Positions 1 through 9,026 of a stretch of 64,000 nt of DNA are shown here, piece after piece. The stretch's first letter is position 1. Every line of letters begins with the position of its first letter. The stretch is from positions 319,653,933 through 319,717,932 of the forward strand of contig CM040123.1 of the NCBI GenBank assembly GCA_022559845.1, in the 5' to 3' direction. A program made the translations under genes and the position numbers. The DNA comes from Amorphophallus konjac. Lineage: Eukaryota; Streptophyta; Magnoliopsida; Alismatales; Araceae. The notes beneath the pieces were generated by a model. The model worked only from the letters and a program-made list of their open reading frames with translations, was not told the origin of the DNA and ran no database searches.

Positions 1-407
1 GACTTGCCACCGACCAATGTATGGACTTGGCAAAGACGCTAATGAAGATGGTCCAATGTGCAGACTTCTAAATACTATAGACAATGTATAGACTTAGTGT
101 AGTACATGCAGCACAAGATGCAATGTACATACTTTGTCCACGAACATGTGCATGCATGAACGATGTATAGACTCTGAAATGCAAGCAATGCAGCAATGTC
201 TAGACTTTGGGCTTTACCCTGCAGTGTATAGACTTGTGCAGACAGAACACATGCATTCTCCAGATAATATACCAGTCACAGTCATATGCATTATCCACAG
301 AGTATATCAGTTATAAACAATCATGTTGCTATCATTCAATGTGGTGACTCATTCATGTTACTATCATTAAAACACCACATCATCAACAAAGCACGAGGGG
401 CACAACA
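1..407 (-). mobile_element. Partial copia-type LTR, minus orientation, outer boundary at 407
   Basis: This stretch carries several copies of TGTATAGACTT and aligns by eye with the right-hand 420 bp of the LTR at 58441-60481; for example position 1 onward matches about 60064 onward (ACCGACCAATGTAT). It ends GGGGCACAACA at 407, which on the minus strand reads TGTTGTGCCCC, the same LTR start as the tandem element at 14361. No polypurine tract follows at 408, so this is the outer edge of a 5' LTR or a solo LTR, and the rest lies left of the window. The first five flanking bases, GAATG (408-412), should be the target-site duplication. Confidence 0.72.
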
Positions 408-774
408 GAATGCTTGTAGGATGCATGACAGTAAATTTCAAGTTCATCAGAAAAAGAAGATTGAATGCTTTCATTGTGGGAAAATGGGCCATACTATGAA
501 AAATTGTTGGTTGTTAAATGTGAAACCAAAATTTCATACTCAAAATCATAGACCCCCCAGACATGCACAAAAGTCCAATGCTTATGTTCAATCAAAGAAA
601 TTGAATCCACGTGTGTATTGTCATTACTGTGGTCATGTGGGACATCTCATGGATGATTGCTCATTATTGCACCTTGACAATCTGAATGCAAGGAAATTGT
701 GGAAACCTGCCAGTCGTGGTGCAGCTAACCGTCAGGGACCCAAGATGGCTTGGGTTCCCAAAATCTCAAAATGA
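408..774 (+). pseudogene. Copia-type Gag C-terminal fragment with two CCHC zinc knuckles
   Basis: The reading frame contains two perfect C-x2-C-x4-H-x4-C zinc knuckles, CFHCGKMGHTMKNC (466-507) and CHYCGHVGHLMDDC (619-660), and ends with the GPKMAWVPK motif typical of the end of Gag in this copia group. Zinc knuckles bind genomic RNA during particle assembly. The 5' part of gag is absent because an LTR abuts at 407, so any ATG read upstream lies in unrelated LTR sequence. The protein end resembles the Gag of the tandem element (WVPKCAK at 19862). No protease follows the stop, so either pol was deleted or the parent was also gag-only. Confidence 0.72.
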
Positions 775-1146
775 CAATCTTGTTTTGCAGGGATGCCTTG
801 TGTTGGAAGAAGCTGTCAATAGACTAAAACTCCTCCAAGGCAAGAAATTTGATGAGTTATTGTGATAATACATTCCACTCTTACTTCCATATGTGAATAA
901 CTATAATTTTACAGTTGTTCATAAAGTTATCTATAGTTACACTCGTCTCTTTTTGTGAATAAAAGTTGAACTTTACACACAGAGCACACACATCTTACAT
1001 CCATACACATCACATCTTTTTGAACACTTGTGAATAATAATAAAAATTTAGTCATCTGTCACTCTGATGTACAGACTTGCATATTCTTCATATTCGTGTG
1101 CATGAATGCCATGATTCACTGGTATATAAAATGACGTCAGTGGAAA

Positions 1147-1235
1147 GGTGGATTAAGTCCACCTGGAAGCTTTCATTATGCGTGAGTATGGTCTTCGGAC
1201 CTATGTTCTCCGCCACGTACCGGTAATCAACTCTC
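1147..1235 (+). other. Conserved structured block X (left element)
   Basis: This block holds a hairpin GGTGG/CCACC (1147-1151 with 1159-1163), then a hairpin GGTC-TTCG-GACC (1190-1201) with a UUCG-type loop, then TTCTCCGCC..GTACC. The same order with different stem sequences occurs at 20469-20560, 28116-28207 and, inverted, at 61890-61971. It is probably an RNA element of the retrotransposon transcript; its function is unknown. Confidence 0.5.
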
Positions 1236-1623
1236 TTGAATACACCATTTTGACATGCTTGAGTGTATATCATATACACCCATTTCTTTTTGAACTCTTC
1301 TACGACTGAACAACCTTGTTAAATAAATTTGCATTGATCCAGGCATGAATGCCTCATGACACATATTAACAAGGACATTTTGGTTTTCAATCGTGCATAC
1401 ACTTAGGGGGAGACAAAACCTTGAAAAGGCTAATTCATCCACTACTATCTGTTCAATCACTCACTTCATATGGAACTTTGATGCAACTGACTTCACTCAA
1501 TAAGGATCTATGTTATTCCACTCAACACTTTTAAGGATTCTTAAACCCCTACATTAAAGTCTAGTGACTCGTGAGGAAAAAGCTGTCAGTCCCACCAAAA
1601 ATTGAATAAGTATGATTTGACAT

Positions 1624-1750
1624 CGAGTATATCGGGAATCCCCCCTGAAATAAAGGAGGAAACTCGCATCGGAAAGGTTCTTATCCACATTATCATAAAT
1701 GACGATACCGAGTAGCTGAGAATTGCCCCTGAGACAAAGGGCATGCCTCG
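1624..1750 (+). other. Pair of related hairpins, block Y (left element)
   Basis: There are two units of about 43 bp. Unit 1 has CGAG (1624-1627) pairing CTCG (1663-1666) around CCTGAAATAAAGG. Unit 2 has CGAG (1709-1712) pairing CTCG (1747-1750) around GCCC..GGGC and CCTGAGACAAAGG. Equivalent pairs occur in the same position relative to gag or pol in the other two copia-type families here. Confidence 0.4.
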
Positions 1751-2805
1751 TGTCAAAAGGTTAGTCATGTTGCCATTTAAAATACATATACAAAATTATT
1801 TGGGACTGTGCGAAGCTCCAAAAGCCGATCACTTTGTATGGAAATGTAGGGAGAAGAGGTTCTTGTCAGTGTTCCCTAGAACACGTGATTATCCATATTG
1901 ATTTGAAAGTCATTCCTCGTTGTTCACATGTTGAATTTGAGCTTGATTGTTTGAATGTATTTCCTGAATTAGTTGATCATCAATGGTTATGCAGTCGTCT
2001 ACTTGTAAGCACAACCATGTTAATATGGTTCATGGACAAAATGCTAAAATCAGTTGCATTCCTCTTATACCTGTCCCTAAGGGACCTTCATGTTTGATCT
2101 TATACCTAAGTATGATTGCTTGTCTGCCTGCATGCTTAAAATGCATAATAAGAACTTGATTGTTGAACCCCCTTAATTGAACCATGCAACTCACCTTGAA
2201 CTATTTCTAAAATGAATTTTGCTAAAAATAGAACCATGACTGTTTGATTGTTGAACTGAGTTGGTTAGAATTACTCTCATGTGACTTACTAAAAATTGTG
2301 ATGACTGAAAGGAATACAAACTTCGATTGAACTATTCTGTGCGTTGAGTTACTGCTCTGACATTGTGTCCATTCCTCGGACTTTGTCTCATATTGCACTA
2401 ACCATGAGTTCTGATGCACATAGTTAATAGATTGCACTTGATGACTCTAACATGCTCTAATCTTGAGTTCATTGAAGTGCTCAGAATGAAGGAGATAAGG
2501 TAAGCAATCCTGGCTTTAATGCTATTCATGAGGATGAAATGTGCTTAACTCAAATCTGGTGTAATTCATTGCAACATTTAAGTCTCAATGATTTGTGATG
2601 GATATTAGAAATGAATGCTTGAATGTTTAATTGAATTGATCATCCTAGTGTGGTTATTTGATTTTTCTTGTCCAAGATCAATTTTCACAGCTGAACAACC
2701 CATATATTGCTCTATTTATGTTTAAAATTTTGTGGATATCATGTTTTGCTCATTTGGCCATAAATTCCCTTAATTTAATTTGGACTTTCAAGGTGCAGAA
2801 GAAGT

Positions 2806-2905
2806 GTCGACCCCTAAGGTCGACCTTTTGCCCGTGTTTCTTCTTCTTCTCACGGGACAGAAACGCCTCAAAAATGTTTCGACTCATTGAGTCGACACTT
2901 TGTGT
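2806..2905 (+). repeat. Two GTCGAC-centred imperfect palindromes upstream of the extra ORF
   Basis: AGTGTCGACCCCTAAGGTCG at about 2809 and TTCGACTCATTGAGTCGACA at about 2879 are imperfect inverted repeats of the same type as the five in the LTR at 5974-6310. The following GGGTTCA.TTCTCA text also resembles the LTR (6108-6120). The segment may be an LTR-derived promoter or leader for the downstream ORF; this is inference. Confidence 0.45.
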
Positions 2906-2989
2906 TCGGGAGTCTGTTTGTGAACCAGACTGCTGGGTTCACTTCTCACACCATTTACTCAAATGGCTCGAACCCAAGGTGACTTGGGT

Positions 2990-3427
2990 GTCTTCGTTTG
3001 GCCAAACCTGATCGAACCTTCTTCCTTAAACCCTCTTCTCTACATCGTAAACCCATTCACCACCCATCCTCTCCTGCCCTAACATTCTTCCGTAACCTCC
3101 CATGGGCGACCGTCTGCAACCTCCAACGGGCGATCCTCCTCTTCCCAAGCCTCCGCGGATCATCCTCTCCACTCTTCCTCCAACCCTCCACGGCTCCTCC
3201 AACCCCATCTCTTCCAAGAGCATTCTCCGGCGGGCGGTGGCGTTCGCCCCTCTTCCACTTGAAGCAGGCCTCGCGGTGCCCTCCTTCGAAGCTCATTCTT
3301 TTGGAGTTGCTCCTGTTCGTGGCGTGAAGTCCAGACAGTCAGAGGAAGCCCTCCATCTGCACGAGGGTCTCACTACCGCGTCTCCGTCCTCCATCTGCTT
3401 GCTTTGAGTGTTGTCCAAGCTGCACAA
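2990..3427 (+). other. Pyrimidine-rich leader before the extra ORF
   Basis: The stretch is rich in CTTCTTCC and CCTCC and looks like a plant 5' leader. It ends at the ATG at 3428. Open frames through it are compositional and not similar to any protein I know. Confidence 0.3.
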
Positions 3428-4633
3428 ATGGCACCTAAGAAAAAATCTGTGTTAGAAAGGGAGGAAGCTCGCATCCTAACAGAGCTACGGTGCAAGGACA
3501 AAGAAGCCCAGGCTCAAAGATAGAAAAGAGCTGCTGAGACAAAGTTACTGGTTGAGAGAAAAGTGTTGCGACCTCGTGCCGTTGATTTTAGAAGCATCGA
3601 AACTGCTCTGCCAAGGTTAGTAGAATTGTTGAGGAAGCAGCCAAATTTGATTCCATTCATGACTAAACACAGAAGAGTCTATCATTCCCTAGTTCATCAG
3701 TTCTATGGAAATATGGTTGTGAAAAATGATGAATTGTACACCAAGTTAGATGGGCACTCTATTCCATTAACTGCTCAATTGATTGGAAAAGCTCTAAATT
3801 TGCCTTGGGATAGTGGGATGATTTATGAAGAAGCCATTTATTTTGAAGAGCTTGCGTATGAACTCATGACGGATAAGGTAGCAACACCAGGTTATATACC
3901 GAAGCTCAATGCAAATGAATTTCCACCTCTTCAGAGGATTCTACATCACATGATGACCACTATACTACTGCCTAGATCAGGATCTAGGGAACAAGTAACT
4001 GACAGGCATAAATTCCTATTTGTAGAAATCATGAGTGGAGAACCGGTTAACTTCCCAGAGGTGATGATGGAGTACATAACAAGCTGCAGGAAGTCCAAGA
4101 ATCAGAATTTACCTTATGGAGCTGCTTTAACACCAATTTTTCAGTCCTTGCATATTGATCTGAGCAGCCAGGTCAGTCATCCAATTAGGGATGCTGACAT
4201 CTATACCATTCCATCAATCTGTAACAACATGGGTTATGAACTGAAAAATGGTGTTCTTGTTCGTACTCTTCGGGCAAAGAAAGGCCAAGCCCCGACAGCA
4301 GGGTCTGACCAAAGTGAAGGTGAAGATCATGAAGAACCCATCAGCAGAACTGCCAGAACCAGAGTGTCACAGGCTACATCTTCAACGAATACATCACTGA
4401 ACACCAAATTTGATGAATTAAGTGATGAAGTTTGCAATGTCAAAGAATCTGTGGATGCCCTCACACGGGAAGTCAAGGAACTGAAGCTTCCCCATGACAC
4501 ATATCTTCAGAAGTTCACTGCCATGGCCGACTCCATTGATTCCCTCCACACTGCTATTGGTATTCAAAACTCCAAATTTGATGATCATTCTGATTTTCTC
4601 CGGCGTCCACGAACACCTCCTGCCTCTCCTTGA
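3428..4633 (+). pseudogene. Extra ORF upstream of the 3' LTR, putative plant transposon protein domain
   Basis: From ATG 3428 (MAPKKKSV, a basic start) the frame runs to the TGA at 4631 with a single in-frame TAG at 3521-3523, giving about 400 codons. The central part (about codons 46-280) is globular with motifs such as FYGNMVVKN and LTAQLIGKALNLPW, and resembles the domain called putative plant transposon protein that occurs in many plant extra ORFs. The C-terminal 100 residues look like a coiled coil (FDELSDEVCNVKESVDALTREV is its core) followed by a Pro-rich tail. It lies between non-coding internal sequence and the PPT/3' LTR, the position occupied by extra ORFs in some copia lineages. 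Its biochemical role is unknown. The stop suggests decay unless it is read through. Confidence 0.6.
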
Positions 4634-5249
4634 GGCTTTCATCTTTGGCACTCTACCTCAACTAGACTCCAAGCTGATTAACTTACCCCCCTTTTTCCCA
4701 CTCCGTTTTGTTGATGACAAAGGGGGAGATGAAATATGTTGTCTTGTTATGTGGATGTTATTTTGTGTCTTGTGTTTATTTTTGTGAAGGACTTGTTTAT
4801 TTTGTGGACAATAGTTGTGGTTGCCTTATGGACAATGTTGAAGTTATGAGTTATTTTGTGAATGTCTTATTTTGTGGACTTGTGTTTATTTTATGGGATG
4901 ATCACCTATGCTTAAAGAACATGTCTTGGTTGATGGATGTCTGTTCTGATGCCATTTCGATTTATGATTGGAAATGCACTTTTGGATGTTTGATGGATGA
5001 TTCATCAATGATGCTGAATGTTATCTTGATTCATGGTTAGAATGCATTATACTTATGGTTGGGTTATCAAATGGTCTACAGGATGCCTAGTGTGTTCAAA
5101 GAGTGTGAACTGCATTTTGAGAATGAGTGTGATTGGATTGATTAAGAATGGTTCATGTCTAGAATGCTAGACGTGAGTTGAATTTCCTTGAAACATCTTT
5201 TATCTGTCAACACTATTTTGTCTAATTGCACACAGTATTTGTCATCATC
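4634..5249 (+). other. Non-coding spacer between extra ORF and PPT
   Basis: This T/G-rich sequence has several TTTTGTGGA-type short repeats (4750-4890). I recognise no gene. It contains GATGACAAAGGGGGAGATGA (4714-4733), a purine-rich tract resembling the PPT context, possibly a second or decoy PPT. Confidence 0.35.
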
Positions 5250-5263
5250 AAAAAGGGGGAGAT
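5250..5263 (+). other. Polypurine tract (PPT) of the left copia-type element
   Basis: AAAAAGGGGGAGAT directly abuts the LTR start, as it does at 21994-22007, 29641-29654 and (minus strand) 60482-60495. The PPT primes plus-strand DNA synthesis in reverse transcription. Its presence fixes this LTR as a 3' LTR on the plus strand. Confidence 0.8.
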
Positions 5264-7463
5264 TATTGAACCCCGTGCACAACCGTGTATTAAGAAATTT
5301 TGATGATGAACTAAATACCATGTGACTATCCTCCATGTAAACAATTTGCATATGTTGTTTGTGGATTTGAAATGAACTGAGCAAACTCCATTTGATTGGA
5401 TTGGCTAGTGTATGTCACAGCCAACTGATTTGATGAAGTTAACTGACGTGTGCTTTGATATGCTTACAGGAGTTAGTGAGAAAGAAAAGTCTCCGACTGA
5501 ACTGGGTGAAACTCTTCTAACTCTTCTCTAGTTGATTCAGATTATGTCTGAATCATTTGATTCACTTAACGATTGTGAAGCAGAATCTCAAGTGTGAAAT
5601 TAAGTGAATTATGAGAGATAGATTTCAATTTTTAGAAATTGAGTGATATGGAAGACTAACTTCCAGTATGTAATGTGACAGGTGTATCGAATAGCAATGA
5701 ATATAAAGACCACATTGGAAACCTTCCAATTGGATCTTCACATGCATGTGGACCAACAAAATAGTAAGTTATTTTGGTGGAAGTGTTGGAGGAGGCTTGT
5801 TGTGTAGATTAGATGAACAAATCCCAAGGTAACTCCCTATCCACATCTAACTTGTAAGTCTGTGTTTTGGGGCAGGTAATACTTAATTCCTTCATCCTTG
5901 CATGTGTCCTTAATGTCTCATGTCTTTAGGATCACCCCATTGTGTGTTTTGTTATTGTTTGCTTATGTCAGGAAAAGTGTCGACCCCATGGGTCGACACT
6001 TTGTCCAGGGGTCAGGTGTTTTCAGCCGGGCCCCCTTGTGTCTTCGAACTTAGGGATAAAAAGTCAACCCATTGGGTCGACCTTTTTATCACTAGGTTCT
6101 GTCTGGGTTCATTTTTCAGAACCCTGGACATAAGTGTCGACCCACAAGGTCGACACTTATTTCGGGACTTTCTGCCGTGGCCTTTTATTCATGCCACAGG
6201 TAGAAAGTGTCGACCCCATGGGTCGACACTTTCTACGCTGGGTTCTATTTGGGCCTTCTTCTGTTCTTGCCCAAACGTGAGTGTCGAACCATGGGGTCGA
6301 CACTTTCCGGCGACCGGAAAACACGCCGGTTCACGCAGAGGCCGGAGCCCTAGCTCGATCCCCTCTTTTTGTGCCCTATTGTGATTGGTACTTGGGGGAT
6401 AATATCCTCGACGTGGCCCCTTGTTCCTTGTGATATAGAAGGCTTGTGATAGGGTTTCCATTGAAGAAGTGAGAAAGCATCTAATGGTATATACGTTTTT
6501 GGGTTTTTTGCAGGGAGAGAGGCCGCACCGGAATTAAGCTTCTACTCATGTCGTTCTGAGCTCGATTCAAGGGAAAAGAAGCTAGTAATCAATCCTCCTG
6601 CAGTGGTTTTACTGAAGCACCATGGGGATATCATCTCTCCATCACCCATGGTTTTGATCGTGAGTCACTAGAAGCGAAAGGGGCATGAATCATCTGCGTC
6701 CATTTTTCCGATCGGAATCAGAGGAGCTTTGTGAAGACATCTCCTCCAATCCGTTCAGCCCATGAAGTCACCAAAGAACCAAGTTCCATAATCGCCGATT
6801 AGGAGTTTGCTCAACTCAATATTCATCTTTGTTTAGAGTCATTCATGTTTAGTTTATGTTCATTGAGCTTGCTTGTATATCTGTGATCACTCTTTTAACT
6901 AAGATTTATTGTGTGTGTGTTCGGAGCGGAGTCTCCGAGTGTGGAATCATTGTTGGGGTGCGTCCCCTATCTTGGTGTGTATGTATGGTTCTGAGCACCG
7001 TGTTGAGGGTTCACCCTCGTGAGTGCGCTGCATTGCAACGTGTTGAGCTTCGTGCTCGTGTGTGTGTGGTTTACTACCGTCGTGCAGCGTGTGGTGTATT
7101 GGGGTTCTTTCCCGTGTACTACCTTGAGTAGCGTTTTAGTGAAGCCTCACCGAGGTGGTGAGGGGTGGACGTAGGGTACCCGTCGTGGTCCCGAACAACC
7201 TAAAAATCTTTGTGCATGTGTGATTGGTTTTGTGTATGCTCCTTATCCTCTACCACCATTCACGGGATGGATTGTCAAATATGTTGCACATCGATGCTAA
7301 ATTTGTCAATGTATACGACTAGTTCAATTTGCTAATTCTCCGTGTGTGATCTTGTCACCTGCACATTTGGTGAGGTTTGATTGAGAAGCTTTCAAGTCAT
7401 TTTAATTAGACCTAATTTTTAGAGAGGGGTCTATTCACCCCCCTCTAGATCCGTGCCACTACA
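5264..7463 (+). mobile_element. 3' LTR (about 2.2 kb) of the left copia-type element
   Basis: The LTR begins right after the PPT with TATTGAACCCC (aligned with TGTTGTGCCC of the sister elements, so the terminal TG has probably become TA) and ends CCCCCCTCTAG..CCACTACA at 7463. The CACCCCCCTCT text before the end is shared with the LTRs ending at 17495 and 58441. A TATA-like ATATAAAG lies at 5701-5708. The block GGGTGGACGTAGG..CCGAACAACCTAAAAA (7164-7206) is conserved in all copia-type LTRs here. The expected duplication is CTGTG (7464-7468); its partner is not in the window. Confidence 0.75.
5974..6310 (+). repeat. Array of five GTCGACCC palindromes within the LTR
   Basis: Inverted repeats are centred near 5988, 6071, 6145, 6218 and 6294 (spacing about 75-83 bp). 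The first is AGTGTCGACCC / GGGTCGACACT (5976-5986 with 5990-6000). The fourth extends to GTAGAAAGTGTCGACCC (about 6200-6236). The arms differ between units but pairing is largely kept. Confidence 0.75.
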
Positions 7464-8385
7464 CTGTGGGATCCAATAGATATAACTTCTTAATTTATTA
7501 TTTAACTTTTGAGTTTGTTTTTTCTATCTATTTATGGATGCAGTTTTTTGTTGGGGGGATGATGCATTACCATTTGAAGTTGTTCCCCTTTTTTTAGTAT
7601 TTATTTGGGTAAAAGAGGTGGGATCACCCCTTTTTATTTTAGAAGAATTAGTGGTATGACTAACTTGTAAAAATATGAAAATCTAAACTGAATATTATGT
7701 TATTTTTGAGCCACTTCCAATCTAACATTGGCTTGATGGGCCTTGATTTATGCTGATGCATGTCAGCCAGCATCAGTAGCTCCAGTCCAAACCTACTTCT
7801 TTTAAAGTCCCTTAATGGATATTTCTTATTGGCTTTTCCTGCCAATAGTATAGTTCATCAAGGTTGTGAAAGTGCATAGGCAGCATGGATTGCGAATATT
7901 ATGTCTGAATGGCCTGAACAATTGTCCAAACATTCGATCATAACATGAGGAATTGAACATGCTTTTAGAGAAGACATATATCTAAATTTAGAGATCATAA
8001 CATCCCTCCCTTTTTTTGAACTCACGCTTTACCCAACTCGCCCCCCCGATGTAGTGGTTTTGGGGACTAATAAGGAAATACACTTATTTGTAGGGACTAA
8101 AAAATAAAAAATCTCCCTTTGATGTGTCACTTTCATGATTTCTACCTTTTTGTCGGTGATATTCTATTTTTTTTCATATTATCTGCATATGTTTACTTGT
8201 AAACAAGTGTCCTTTTATGCTACTCCCTGTTGTCTGGGTTTTGCTTCATTTATCAGTGCATTCTTTGTTAACATGCATTTTTTTTACTGAGAGAGCTCCT
8301 GCCAGAATGTGACTTCAACTGTCACGACTCTTGAGCTACTAGTTTGTGTGGTATGATATTCACCTAAACAATGCTTGAATCATAG
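7464..8385. other. Low-complexity-poor AT-rich DNA, nothing recognised
   Basis: I find no coding, LTR or repeat signature. The segment may be intron or intergenic sequence belonging to the RPB2-like fragment that follows. Confidence 0.3.
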
Positions 8386-8535
8386 GTTTATGCCAACACT
8401 GAGGTGGGATTCATACGGGATATTCGTCTGAAAGAACTGCGACTGTATACAGACTATGGTCGTTGCAGCCCTCCATTGTTTATTATGGAAAAGCAAAGGT
8501 TGTTAATAAAGAAAAGACATATTAGAGCCCTATAG
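8386..8535 (+). pseudogene. NRPB2: RPB2 (RNA polymerase II second-largest subunit) exon fragment
   Basis: Forty-nine codons match the RPB2 family: [19 protein letters not shown], then [19 protein letters not shown]. This is the highly conserved segment of RNA polymerase II subunit 2 (normally about 1190 residues). A plausible splice acceptor, TCATAG, sits directly upstream (8380-8385), so this is a genomic exon and not a cDNA copy. The reading frame ends in TAG at 8533-8535 where the family has Gln, and the following RPB2 sequence is not found nearby. It is a captured or relic exon, not a working gene. Confidence 0.75.
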
Positions 8536-8659
8536 GAAAGGGTCAATTGCTCTATATCTCAGTACTTGAAGTATATGAATCTTTATATTTTCCTGATTCT
8601 GTGATATAATAAATCTCTGTTCCATCTATTCAGGAAACTCAATAAAAAGGTTGACATGA

Positions 8660-9026
8660 TCTCATCACGAAAGAGTTTCTTCTGATGCATGTTCATGAAT
8701 TGGCACCAGGTGAGTTGTTATCAATGACTAGAGATGTTTTCATGCAAGATGATGTCGTAGATAGAGGGACATGTAGATCTTTGTTTATTTATATTAATAC
8801 AGGTTCTCCACATCCTTATTATCAAATTGTAACATTTTCCCTGACTGTGTATGATTCAACCAGGGTTGAAAATCCTAAGAAGCCTCACTTCTTGGGCCAT
8901 CTAGACGAGGGCCTGGACAGCTGAAGAGAACAGGCATGGGGACCTTCTCAACAAGTACCTCTACCTTAGTGGAAGAGTGGACATGCGACAAATTGAGAAG
9001 ACAATTCAGTATCTTATTGGGTCATG
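8660..9026 (+). other. Possible exon-like fragments of an unrecognised gene
   Basis: Two coding-like stretches are bounded by splice-like signals. ACGAAAGAGTTTCTTCTGATG..CACCAG|GTGAGT (to 8708) encodes TKEFLLMHVHELAP. CAACCAG|GGTTGAAAATCC.. (8862 on) encodes [16 protein letters not shown] and, in a shifted frame, [20 protein letters not shown] up to about 9024. I do not recognise the protein. The frame shift between segments indicates decay. Confidence 0.3.

Larger units (their letters stand above)
775..2805 (+). other. Non-coding internal region of the left copia-type element
   Basis: No credible gene is visible. Apart from the two structured blocks listed separately (1147-1235 and 1624-1750) the sequence is AT-rich and unremarkable. 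The first bases after gag (TTTTGCAGGGATGCCTTGTG) resemble the bases after gag in the tandem element (TTTTGCAGGTGTGTCTTGGG at 19869), which supports a common origin. Confidence 0.5.
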
